Position numbers and translations under genes: made by a program
The notes under the pieces: model-generated
Seen by the model: the letters and a program-made list of their open reading frames with translations, nothing else
The model's database searches: none
Told to the model about the DNA's origin: nothing
Shown: one piece after another, positions 17,964 through 25,836 of the stretch
Position numbering within the stretch: the first letter of the stretch is position 1
How the letters are laid out: each line of letters starts with the position of its first letter
Assembly (NCBI RefSeq): GCF_002812085.1
Contig: NZ_NPDM01000003.1
Coordinates: forward strand, 64,501-128,500
Length of the DNA: 64,000 nt
Direction: 5' to 3'
Origin: Leptospira levettii
Lineage (GTDB): Bacteria; Spirochaetota; Leptospiria; Leptospirales; Leptospiraceae

Positions 17964-19217
17964 TTGGAAGGGAATCGTATATTAGTTGCAGAAGATGATG
18001 CAGTCTTAGGTTATTATTTAAAAAAACAACTTACTGAACTTGGTTACCAAGTAGTACATGCAAAAGACGGCAAACTTGCCTTAGAGTATTTTCGAGAATA
18101 TCCATATCCTGTTGTCATTACAGATTATGAAATGCCAGGTTTGAATGGCGAAGAATTGATCACCGCTTTAAATGCATTTGATGTAGAGCCTGTTATCATG
18201 ATGATCACTGGCAATACTGATCCAAAATTCATAGTAAAGGTAATGAAATTAGGGATTTTTGATTATATCATAAAACCAATTCAAGATTTTGAAATCGCAA
18301 TCAAAGTAAAACGTGCACTAGAGTTTTATGGAATGAAACGTGTTGAAACAATCTCTCGCAAAGAACAACAATTGAGATTAGAAGGCCAGTTGGAATGGAT
18401 CCAATGGAAAGAAAAGATGAGTTCTGTAGGGAAATTCAAAAGACAGAACCAAAATCTCTTTGAAAGTTTAAAACATAGTTTTTGCCAAGGAGCTGGATTT
18501 GGTGCTTTGGTTTCCATTTTAAAAATGATTCGAGATACCTGTGAGTTTGATGGAAAATTTTATAAGATTGAATCAGAGTTAATGGAGTTAGTACAAACAA
18601 ACGCTGATATGGCAGAGAAGTCATTAAATCAGTTTGCGGAAATTGATTCTTTGATAAGCTCAGATGTATCACTAAAAAAATACACAATCCAAGAGTTTTA
18701 TCAGGAATTAAAAACTTGGCTTGATGAAATTTCACATATTCTCAATGTTCAGAATCACAAAGTTGTAATCAGTGATATCAATCAAAACCATTCTGTAAAA
18801 ATATTATTAGTGAATGAAATCTGTTTTAAAAAATCATTTATAGAGATTATGACAAATGCTTGTAAATTCTCTGTTCCGAATTCTACGATTACTGTCATTA
18901 TAAAAGTGGAACAAGATTGGTTTAAATGTGCTGTGTACAACGAACCAATACCTAATTTTGATGGAACAATTGGTATTCCAATTCAATATGAGCATTTAAT
19001 TTTTGAGCCATTTTATCGTTTGTCAAAAAATGTTTTTGAACGTTATGGAACATTAGACTTCGGCTTAGGTTTGAGTTATGTCGATACGTGCATCAAAAAA
19101 CATGATGGCAAAATTTCAATTTTTAATGTGAAAGACCATCTGGATTGGAACGGGAATCCAAAAACCAAAGTAGCCTTTCAAATTGCTTTACCGATCCAAC
19201 TTATGAACAAATCATAA
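17964..19217 (+). CDS. Response-regulator receiver with C-terminal histidine-kinase-like ATPase
   Basis: 417 residues from the TTG at 17964, which has AAGGA six bases upstream; an alternative TTG at 17946 adds six residues. The receiver (about 1-120) has acidic AEDDA, phospho-acceptor Asp in VVITDYEMPG, Thr in MMITGN and Lys in YIIKPIQ. A middle helical part holds LKHSFCQGAGFG, which could be a divergent phospho-histidine region, but no standard HisKA box is seen. The C-terminal HATPase has the N box EIMTNACKFS and the G box LDFGLGLSYVDTC. It is cytoplasmic and likely a relay protein acting with a partner kinase. No regulator partner is adjacent. Confidence 0.82.
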   Translation: MEGNRILVAEDDAVLGYYLKKQLTELGYQVVHAKDGKLALEYFREYPYPVVITDYEMPGLNGEELITALNAFDVEPVIMMITGNTDPKFIVKVMKLGIFDYIIKPIQDFEIAIKVKRALEFYGMKRVETISRKEQQLRLEGQLEWIQWKEKMSSVGKFKRQNQNLFESLKHSFCQGAGFGALVSILKMIRDTCEFDGKFYKIESELMELVQTNADMAEKSLNQFAEIDSLISSDVSLKKYTIQEFYQELKTWLDEISHILNVQNHKVVISDINQNHSVKILLVNEICFKKSFIEIMTNACKFSVPNSTITVIIKVEQDWFKCAVYNEPIPNFDGTIGIPIQYEHLIFEPFYRLSKNVFERYGTLDFGLGLSYVDTCIKKHDGKISIFNVKDHLDWNGNPKTKVAFQIALPIQLMNKS

Positions 19218-19229
19218 GTCGGAAACTTT

Positions 19230-20348
19230 TTAGTGTTTATGTCGACGGCGTTTTTGTAATTTTAATACAACCACAAACATTGTGATGAAAATCGGTAATA
19301 AAAATGCAATTAATACATTACTATTTGATAAGAAGATAGGCATTTGATTCGAAAGTATATATTGGTTGAATCCATTGATATTCCATCGAACACTATGTTT
19401 GCCTGGGCCCTGTCCTTTCACCACTTGTAAAATTATTTCCTTTTGTACGGTAACCAAAGTACCAACTGGGATAGGAAATACATTGATTGGTGTATTATCA
19501 TAAAGTTGGCCTGTGTTTGGATTTGTGGTTCCACAATAATTGGTCTCACATTGTTTGCAACTCCCAAGATCACTACCATTTTGAAGGTTACCTGCTATAT
19601 ATGCATTCTCTGTATAACCTTCCAATTTACGATGTTCATTTCCAAAGAATGTACACGTTGTAAAAAAAGAATCTTCTGTTACAAATTTTAACAAGAGAGT
19701 ATGAGACCCTGCATGTCCATCACCATCGTTAGGAAGGATTGGAAATTCCTTTGGCATTAGAAATTCTGCTTTTCCAAAAATGGGAAAAGAATCAATACAT
19801 TGATTTTCACTCCAACTTGAATCACATTGGATGTTTTTAAATTTATTCGTTTGTAGTTGGAAACTATACATTTCGACATGTTCTTTGTCTTTTGGAAATG
19901 GTTGGCGAAAACATATCAAATTTGATTTGGAGTTTGATGGATAAGTTTCCACAGGGACCTCTATATCTTCGGCCATAGAGAGACCAACAAAACTTCTTGG
20001 ATCAGCTGTTCTTATGGATCCATCTGCGTGATAAAGAAATGTAACACAGTCTGCATTCATTGTATGAGGAGGACAAGTAATCAGATATCCTTTTTTGTAT
20101 TGGATAAACACTCCGCCATACAGAGGACAAAACTCGTCTGTAGATGGTGGATCGAGTATGGTAAGATGGATTGTTGTGGGAACCGTGGGGTCTTGGATGG
20201 GATTTGGAGTTTCCGGAATGGAATTTGTGTTTTGAGATGAGTTTGATCCCAGAAGAGCCAAAACCCATAAATAAGAGGTTTGTTCTTTTTTTTCACAACT
20301 GCTGAAGAGTAGAATGGATACTAGGTACAGGAAAAATGTTCGCTTCAT
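19230..20348 (-). CDS. Lipoprotein with C-terminal membrane segment
   Basis: 372 residues from the ATG at 20348; the frame extends nine codons further but the signal peptide starts here (MKRTFFLYLVSILLFSSC), with Cys18 in a lipobox. A Thr/Pro/Asn-rich linker follows, then a domain with several cysteines (EFCPLYGG, LITCPPHT, NADCVTF, NIQCDSSWSENQC, SCKQCETNYCG). It ends with a hydrophobic helix (VLIAFLLPIFITMFVVVL) and the basic tail KLQKRRRHKH. Lipidated N-terminus plus C-terminal helix and basic tail is unusual; the tail resembles a sorting or membrane-anchor signal. I recognise no family. It converges on the signalling gene at 17964. Confidence 0.7.
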   Translation of the reverse strand: MKRTFFLYLVSILLFSSCEKKEQTSYLWVLALLGSNSSQNTNSIPETPNPIQDPTVPTTIHLTILDPPSTDEFCPLYGGVFIQYKKGYLITCPPHTMNADCVTFLYHADGSIRTADPRSFVGLSMAEDIEVPVETYPSNSKSNLICFRQPFPKDKEHVEMYSFQLQTNKFKNIQCDSSWSENQCIDSFPIFGKAEFLMPKEFPILPNDGDGHAGSHTLLLKFVTEDSFFTTCTFFGNEHRKLEGYTENAYIAGNLQNGSDLGSCKQCETNYCGTTNPNTGQLYDNTPINVFPIPVGTLVTVQKEIILQVVKGQGPGKHSVRWNINGFNQYILSNQMPIFLSNSNVLIAFLLPIFITMFVVVLKLQKRRRHKH

Positions 20349-20439
20349 AACAGGTACGACGAAATCAAATTTCATACCCTTACAAGTTGGATTGGGACTA
20401 AGGAAGAAGGAATCAGTTCAATTCGTACGTTTCCGTAGA

Positions 20440-20772
20440 TTAATCGATTAGATGCAAAATGGTATCGAGTTTGTTGAGTCGAAAGACTGTTCGAATCAAT
20501 TTATTCACACCCGATAGTTTTAACTGAAGATTTTGAGATTCAAGTGCGGCATGGTATTTCATCAATTCACCAATCGTTGCACTATCCAAGGACATCGTGA
20601 TCTCCGAAAAATCGAGTTGTACATCTTCTTTTGAATTTTGAATGGTAGACATAATCCTTTCTCGAAACCCACTCAACCCATCGAAGGAAATGTCCTCGTT
20701 TTTGATTTGAATCACTACTGCCAATGTTCTCTCTTTTTTTTCCGTATTGGAAAATTTGAAAGAATTTTTCAT
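20440..20772 (-). CDS. STAS-domain anti-sigma factor antagonist-like protein
   Basis: About 110 residues from the ATG at 20772 (a TTG at 20784 would add four). A single STAS fold is seen: LAVVIQIKNEDISFDGLSGFRERIM, DVQLDFSEITMSLDSATIGELMKYHAAL and LQLKLSGVNKLIRTVFRLNKLDTIL. The phospho-acceptor Ser lies in the DSATIGEL region where SpoIIAA-type proteins have DSSGIG. It is likely a partner-switch protein binding an anti-sigma kinase; none is adjacent, though a HATPase-only protein is encoded at 55031. Confidence 0.82.
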   Translation of the reverse strand: MKNSFKFSNTEKKERTLAVVIQIKNEDISFDGLSGFRERIMSTIQNSKEDVQLDFSEITMSLDSATIGELMKYHAALESQNLQLKLSGVNKLIRTVFRLNKLDTILHLID

Positions 20773-20833
20773 GACAAAATACAAATTCTGTCTTGTTTTT
20801 TAGGATTCAAATCGTACGAATAGTTTCTCAACT

Positions 20834-21139
20834 ATGTCCGTAAGTGATCGCCAACTGAAATTGATCAAGGAAGCAGCGGAGTTGCTTGTAATGGAACACC
20901 GCCTAACAACAGATGATGCGGTTTTGGTGATTTCTTCTGCACTGAAAAAAGAGTTATCGGCTAGACAAACTACTTTCGAAAAACTTGAAAGTGGATCAAA
21001 AATCGACAGAACCAGTTTCATTCGGAGTGTAGTGAAACATGTACAAATCTCTCTAGAAAATAATCCTTATTGGCGATCCCATAATTTAGACAAATCCATC
21101 GAAAACTTTTACCAAGTCCTACACAAACAATGGGATTAG
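20834..21139 (+). CDS. Conserved hypothetical small protein
   Basis: 101 residues, cytoplasmic, mostly helical and charged (SVSDRQLKLIKEAAELLVMEHRLT, DAVLVISSALKKELSARQTTFEKLE, SIENFYQVLHKQWD). No known domain. It is divergent from the STAS gene across about 60 bases, which should hold both promoters. Its stop codon overlaps the stop of the convergent gene at 21136. Confidence 0.6.
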   Translation: MSVSDRQLKLIKEAAELLVMEHRLTTDDAVLVISSALKKELSARQTTFEKLESGSKIDRTSFIRSVVKHVQISLENNPYWRSHNLDKSIENFYQVLHKQWD

Positions 21140-22050
21140 TTTGTATTTGTTTCTTTATTCATACCATCAGTTTCACAATAGTATAAAGTTGGAAATTCAT
21201 TTGTACGGTAAAACTCAAAGGAAAACTTTTGTGTTTCCTTTGGTAAAAAATCTTCTTTCTCTAAAACAATAGTTCCGTAATCACTCACTAAATTATCACT
21301 TCCAATGATCAAACATTTGATGCGAGTAAAGTTGGCAATGGTAGTCCCTTGGTTTTGGATTTTCCCAATTAGCATAGTGCCTTTGTTTTTAATTTTTTTT
21401 AGTTCTATTGATTTTAAAACCAAATCGGGTCGATTTAAATCTCCCTCGTGAGTTGTTGCGGTAACTGAAATTTCGTAATGATGGTATTTCGGAATTTTGG
21501 ACCACAAAACTTCAAATATAACAGATTCATTATTTGTGACTAGATTTTTTTCTCCATACCCATCACTGGAACCAATGCTTGACCCATCTTCATTGAATAA
21601 GGTTACAGTGAATTTTGGCATGAGTAAATCAGATCCACTCGTATTTGTAAATGTTCCTACAAAGTAAGAATTTCCAATACTATCAGGTAATTCATTCGTG
21701 TAATAAAAATCCCCTTCAGGATGAATTTCGGATAGATTGTTGTTTGGATCAATAATGGTGTTTTGACTTTCGTCTACTTGTGTGGATGTAGTTGTGATGT
21801 TTTGGAATAATGCGGTGAATGTACTCCCCAGGATCATCCAACCAATCACGACAGACAAAATAATGTATTTGTATTTTGTAAATTGATTGGGATCTGAATT
21901 TTTTTGTGTTCCATAAACTTTGGGAGGTGGTGTGTCGTAAATGGCACCTGATGGCAGTTTGTCGAAACAATCAGAACACCGGTATACGGTTGCAGATTCT
22001 TGGTATATATTGGTGCTACCACAACTTGGGCATTGTTTTGATTGAGTCAT
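21136..22050 (-). CDS. Zinc-ribbon membrane protein with FxLYD-like extracytoplasmic domain
   Basis: 304 residues from the ATG at 22050, which has AGG eight bases upstream; the frame runs five codons further. The N-terminus is a zinc ribbon (CPSCGSTNIY...YRCSDC). A hydrophobic helix follows (YIILSVVIGWMILGSTFTALF, about 63-83), and then an outside domain with two similar beta units: YFVGTFTNTSGSDLLMPKFTVTLFNEDGS and MLIGKIQNQGTTIANFTRIKCLI. The second part resembles FxLYD domains. The function is unknown, and the topology suggests ribbon inside and beta domains outside. Confidence 0.75.
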   Translation of the reverse strand: MTQSKQCPSCGSTNIYQESATVYRCSDCFDKLPSGAIYDTPPPKVYGTQKNSDPNQFTKYKYIILSVVIGWMILGSTFTALFQNITTTSTQVDESQNTIIDPNNNLSEIHPEGDFYYTNELPDSIGNSYFVGTFTNTSGSDLLMPKFTVTLFNEDGSSIGSSDGYGEKNLVTNNESVIFEVLWSKIPKYHHYEISVTATTHEGDLNRPDLVLKSIELKKIKNKGTMLIGKIQNQGTTIANFTRIKCLIIGSDNLVSDYGTIVLEKEDFLPKETQKFSFEFYRTNEFPTLYYCETDGMNKETNTN

Positions 22051-22102
22051 TTTTTTACCTGGCAAAGGATGGATGCAATCATTTCAGAAATCAAGCGAGA
22101 AA

Positions 22103-23521
22103 TTAATTTCTTGGGAATGAGCGATTGTAACGAGTTACCATAATCGGCAACATTGCGTTTGGCAAGGTTGATTGGTCTACAAGGTGGAATTGGCAATCCT
22201 TGTCACAATTGGGAATTACTAGTGGGTTGGGGATTGCGTAGGGAGACGGAGGTAATTCGACAAACACAAAGGAATTGATGTGGTTACTTACCAAAAATGT
22301 GCTAAAGGCATTCTTTTCAGGATTTTCCCTTAGTAAAAATAGGTTTTTGTTTTGTTCGATGAGTGGTAGGGCAACAAAGGAAAAATCAGAATTATTAAAT
22401 ACAATTGTTTGTTCTGGGATTTGGTTTAATGAAGCCAATGTATTGGATTGGAATTTTGAAATTTTAAGCAATTCCTTTGTTTGGTATTGCCACTGGTAAA
22501 CAGAATAGATTGTGAGTACTACCACAAGAATCATTGTAAAATTCTTTCGGTGTAATGTTTCCAAAAGATTGGAATGGAATGAGAGAACGTAAAAAGGAAC
22601 TAAACAAAATAAATATCTAGGTGTATTGTGACCACCTGTGTTTGGTGAGAATACAAGGATCAAACAAGTAAAGAAGATTAAAATGAGAAACTGTAATTTG
22701 AATTTTTTTTGGAAAACACCTATGACAACTAAAACTAAAAATAAAGTGAATGCCGGGATTTGTTCGATTAACAATCGAAATAGATATACCACGATTTCTG
22801 GGTTCCAGTGGTAAGTTGAATTTTTGAGCAGACGAAGCGGGAAAACGGTAGAAAAGAAAATAAAATTGGTGGTGATAAAAAGAAAAAGAAAGAATCCAAA
22901 CCACATCAGGTATTGTTTCCAAATGTTTTTCCATTCAAAATAAAAAGGAAGTAAACAAATCACAAAAACAAATTCGGGTCTCATCCATACTAAAGATAAA
23001 CTGAGTAAGGAAACAAAGAATGGGTATTGTTTATGGAGGTTATAAAATAAGAGAACTTCTAAGAAAAAGATAAAAATAGTATCATGGATTAAATTGGTAT
23101 AAATGGGAATCAAAGATCCAAATAAAAGGATAAGAGAGAGTAGATGGTCTCGTTTGATTAAAAAAAAGAGCCATATAGACAAAAAGAAAAGTAAAAATTG
23201 GATCAATTGTATCCCCAATTTTCCTCCGATCCAATAAAAGGGAGAAAATAAAATAGGATACAAATTTGGAAATGTTGAATCGATGTTAGTTTTTGTTAGG
23301 TGAAAGAAAACATTTGGTAATGGGAAAAATTCTAAATTGGGATCTGTAGTGAGAAAGGAATAAGGTAAATGTAAAGACCCTTTCAAAACTAGTTTTAGTT
23401 GCCATTCAAACAATGAAAAATCAGAGAAAGATACGGTTGGAATTGTTTTGTAGGAAAAAAAAAGGATGGCTAAAAAACCAACACAATAAAAGAAACCTAT
23501 TGCTTTTTTAGAATGGATCAT
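22103..23521 (-). CDS. Polytopic membrane protein, possible GT-C type glycosyltransferase
   Basis: 473 residues from the ATG at 23521, with about ten hydrophobic helices spread over the whole length (for example AIGFFYCVGFLAILFFSY, IQLIQFLLFFLSIWLFFLI, FTLFLVLVVIGVF, LQFLILIFFTCLILVFSP). The first loop SFSDFSLFEWQLKLVLKG carries an acidic residue just after helix 1, as in GT-C mannosyltransferase-like proteins, and a periplasmic C-terminal part follows the helices. The specific activity is not visible. The start overlaps the divergent SGNH gene frame, so the two are probably controlled together. Confidence 0.65.
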   Translation of the reverse strand: MIHSKKAIGFFYCVGFLAILFFSYKTIPTVSFSDFSLFEWQLKLVLKGSLHLPYSFLTTDPNLEFFPLPNVFFHLTKTNIDSTFPNLYPILFSPFYWIGGKLGIQLIQFLLFFLSIWLFFLIKRDHLLSLILLFGSLIPIYTNLIHDTIFIFFLEVLLFYNLHKQYPFFVSLLSLSLVWMRPEFVFVICLLPFYFEWKNIWKQYLMWFGFFLFLFITTNFIFFSTVFPLRLLKNSTYHWNPEIVVYLFRLLIEQIPAFTLFLVLVVIGVFQKKFKLQFLILIFFTCLILVFSPNTGGHNTPRYLFCLVPFYVLSFHSNLLETLHRKNFTMILVVVLTIYSVYQWQYQTKELLKISKFQSNTLASLNQIPEQTIVFNNSDFSFVALPLIEQNKNLFLLRENPEKNAFSTFLVSNHINSFVFVELPPSPYAIPNPLVIPNCDKDCQFHLVDQSTLPNAMLPIMVTRYNRSFPRN

Positions 23522-23566
23522 TTGCAATCGAAACTAACACAATTAAATCAAATCAAAGTACCATCA

Positions 23567-24682
23567 ATGAAAAAAGTAGTTTTACAATCAAAATCGAGTT
23601 CATGGTTAAAACTGGGATTATTCCTTTCTGTGATGGTAACACTTTTTTTTGGACTACGGTGGTGTGACCAACATCAATTCCAATACAATTTGCCTTATGG
23701 ATATTTTCATTATCCCAAAGAGCAAACAATTCCATTTTTTAGGAAAGGTGTACCGGAACCTGGTAAAATTGGGAAATTTGGAATTCGTGAATCAACTGTA
23801 AAAAACAAACCAAATTGCCACTCTCTATTTTTAGGAGACTCACAAACGTTTGGTTCTGGTATTTTTTGGAAGGATACATTTTCTGAAATCTTAAATGAAG
23901 AAACAAATTGCCAATGGACAAATGTAAGTATGCCTGGATTTACCTTGGAAAATGAATATGCAATCTTTCAAGAGATCAAAAATCATATTCCTTTTGAACA
24001 TGTGTACTTAGTTGTGTATGGCAATGATATTTATGAATCAGGGGAGACTCCTGATTATATCCACTTCGTAGACAAACAAAAATGGTACACGAAAGTTTTG
24101 GGATTTTTTCTTCCCAATTACACTTGGTATGTTTTGAAAAAACAATATTTTGATTCCGTCCAAAAGAGAATGGAAGTTGAGATTCAAAAGTTTGCAAATA
24201 CCAACTACCAAACTAGTCCCAGTACCCCGCCTTCTGAGAAAGAAGAAACTGGTGAGGAAACATTTGTTCCCTTTCAAACTTTGTATTCCATAAGTCCAAA
24301 TTATTTCAAAGAATCCTTGGATGTGAATTCAGTATCCAATCAGAATTTCAAAAGATGGCAACGTGTATTATTAAGTTTGTTTTCTGACTTAAATGCTAAT
24401 CATAAGAAGTTCACAATGATTTACATTCCGCTGGATGTGGAATTTGATCCAAAACGATTTTCTGTGTACAAAAAAATAGGATTTCCGATGGATCCAAATT
24501 GGTTAGTTGGAGATTCAGAATTCATTCAGGAGTTACGAATCTTTAGTAAATCAAACCATGTAAATTTGATCGATATGCGTGAAAGTTTTAGAAATCAGAA
24601 ACAACTTTTGCAAAAAGAAGACATCCACTTCAATGAAAAAGCAAATCGATTGATTGCAGATGTGATCAAACAATCCATGTAA
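23567..24682 (+). CDS. SGNH/GDSL hydrolase-like membrane-anchored protein
   Basis: 371 residues from the ATG at 23567; the frame is open to an ATG at 23513 that would overlap the divergent gene start, so the later one leaves room for promoters. An N-terminal anchor helix (LKLGLFLSVMVTLFFGL) is followed by the block I motif LFLGDSQTFGSGI with the nucleophile Ser, VYGNDIYESGE (block III Asn) and DIHFNEKANRLIADVI with the Asp-x-x-His-like pair near the end. Such proteins often acylate or deacylate surface polysaccharides. The divergent polytopic membrane protein would fit a cell-surface glycan role (inference). Confidence 0.75.
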   Translation: MKKVVLQSKSSSWLKLGLFLSVMVTLFFGLRWCDQHQFQYNLPYGYFHYPKEQTIPFFRKGVPEPGKIGKFGIRESTVKNKPNCHSLFLGDSQTFGSGIFWKDTFSEILNEETNCQWTNVSMPGFTLENEYAIFQEIKNHIPFEHVYLVVYGNDIYESGETPDYIHFVDKQKWYTKVLGFFLPNYTWYVLKKQYFDSVQKRMEVEIQKFANTNYQTSPSTPPSEKEETGEETFVPFQTLYSISPNYFKESLDVNSVSNQNFKRWQRVLLSLFSDLNANHKKFTMIYIPLDVEFDPKRFSVYKKIGFPMDPNWLVGDSEFIQELRIFSKSNHVNLIDMRESFRNQKQLLQKEDIHFNEKANRLIADVIKQSM

Positions 24683-24692
24683 CTTTTTTTTT

Positions 24693-25082
24693 CTATTCCA
24701 TTTCTAATTTTTTTAGGATAGGACAATCAGGCCTATGGTCACCATGGCAATTGTGGACCAAATGTTTTAAGGTATCTGCCATATCTTTGATTTGTTTTAA
24801 TTTTAAATTGAGATCTTCGAGGTGTTTTTCGGCAAGTTGTTTCACTTGTTTGCTACTTCTGGATTTGTTTTTCCAAAGTCCTAACAAACTTTTGATGTCT
24901 TCTAGCGAAAATCCAAGTTCTCTTGATCGTTTGATAAACCGTACATAGTGTACGTCTTCTTCTGAATACAATCGATAACCATTGTCATTCCTTCTTGTCT
25001 CTGGGATCAGGCCAATACTTTCGTAATGACGGATGAGTTTTGCTCCAACTCCGGAAGATTTGGAAAGTTCCCCAATATTCAC
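24693..25082 (-). CDS. cueR: CueR-like copper-responsive MerR regulator
   Basis: 129 residues. The MerR winged helix is clear (MNIGELSKSSGVGAKLIRHYE, GLIPETRRNDNGYRLYSEEDV). A dimerisation helix follows, and the metal loop is HNCHGDHRPDCPIL, with two cysteines separated by seven residues exactly as Cys112 and Cys120 of CueR. A Ser (not Cys) is found at the start of the dimer helix (RSSKQVKQL), as in sensors of monovalent Cu/Ag/Au. It binds DNA as a dimer and activates copper export genes by untwisting a long-spacer promoter. It is divergent from the copper operon and a matching operator lies between. Confidence 0.9.
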   Translation of the reverse strand: MNIGELSKSSGVGAKLIRHYESIGLIPETRRNDNGYRLYSEEDVHYVRFIKRSRELGFSLEDIKSLLGLWKNKSRSSKQVKQLAEKHLEDLNLKLKQIKDMADTLKHLVHNCHGDHRPDCPILKKLEME

Positions 25083-25148
25083 AATTTTCCTCCTAAAATT
25101 TTTTTTAAAAAAATGAAAAAAAAAACGTAAAAAAAAAGAAATCGCCTA

Positions 25149-25179
25149 TAGACCTTCCAACGATTGGAAGGTTTACACT
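25149..25179 (+). promoter_or_regulatory. CueR-type promoter of the copper operon
   Basis: The 21-base dyad at 25152-25172 has perfect 9-base arms (ACCTTCCAA and TTGGAAGGT) around CGA. It sits between a -35-like TAGACC (25149-25154) and a -10-like TACACT (25174-25179), 19 bases apart. This is the same geometry and nearly the same sequence as the E. coli copA promoter bound by CueR. It should drive the genes from 25215 onward. Confidence 0.9.
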
Positions 25180-25214
25180 GGGATTCATGATAACAAAGGA
25201 GTTAACATAAAACA

Positions 25215-25640
25215 ATGAAAAATCTAATTCAAATCACTGCTTTTTCTGCGTTTCTCGCAATCCAACCCATTGCCGCGCATGGAGAACACAAACCGGGTCC
25301 AAATGGAGGTGTGATCAGGATGCCAGGCGCATTTCACACAGAAGTTTTAGCCTACCAGAATCTCGGCTTTAAAGTGTATCTTTTGGATATCAACTTTGAA
25401 AATCCGACTTCCAAAAATTCGAATGTCAGTGCTAGTATTGTGAATGCCGGCAAAGAAGTTAGCCTGAAGTGCACTGGTCATCCAGATCACTTTTACTGTG
25501 AATTACCCAAAGGGATGACACTAACAGAAGGAGAGTTACGTCTTTCTCCTGTTTGGAAAGGGCAAAAAGGGGCAGAGGTAAAATACAAACTGCCATTAAA
25601 TGAAATGAAAGAAGAGAAGAAGGAGCACCATCATGGTTAA
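25215..25640 (+). CDS. Exported His-rich copper-operon protein
   Basis: 141 residues with a signal peptide (MKNLIQITAFSAFLAIQPIAA). The mature start is AHGEHKPGPNGGVIRMPGAFHTEV and the end is a metal-binding-like tail, KEEKKEHHHG. Two cysteines (KCTGHPDHFYCE) with nearby histidines could also bind metal. It is the first gene behind the CueR-type promoter, so a periplasmic copper-binding or copper-sensing role is likely, though I know no named family. AAGGAG lies 14 bases before the ATG, a rather long spacing. Its end overlaps the CopZ start by 8 bases. Confidence 0.8.
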   Translation: MKNLIQITAFSAFLAIQPIAAHGEHKPGPNGGVIRMPGAFHTEVLAYQNLGFKVYLLDINFENPTSKNSNVSASIVNAGKEVSLKCTGHPDHFYCELPKGMTLTEGELRLSPVWKGQKGAEVKYKLPLNEMKEEKKEHHHG

Positions 25641-25836
25641 GTATGAAATTGAAGGAATGACTTGTAATCATTGTAAGATGACTGTAGAAAAAATTTTTGC
25701 TGAAAATGGTAAAAAAGCAACTGCTGATGTAGATTATGAAATTGTATCAGTGAATGAGACTCTGACAGAAGAGGAGTTGGAAAAACTCCGAAACCGTTTG
25801 AGTGAGGATGGTTATACCCTTGGAAACGCCAAATAA
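25633..25836 (+). CDS. copZ: CopZ-like copper chaperone (HMA domain)
   Basis: 67 residues, a single heavy-metal-associated domain: YEIEGMTCNHCKMTVEKIF with the Cys-x-x-Cys metal site, then VDYEIVSVNE and the final EDGYTLGNAK. It should carry Cu(I) in the cytoplasm to the CopA pump encoded next. It overlaps both neighbours (8 bases upstream, about 35 downstream), so the three are translationally linked. Confidence 0.9.
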   Translation: MVKYEIEGMTCNHCKMTVEKIFAENGKKATADVDYEIVSVNETLTEEELEKLRNRLSEDGYTLGNAK

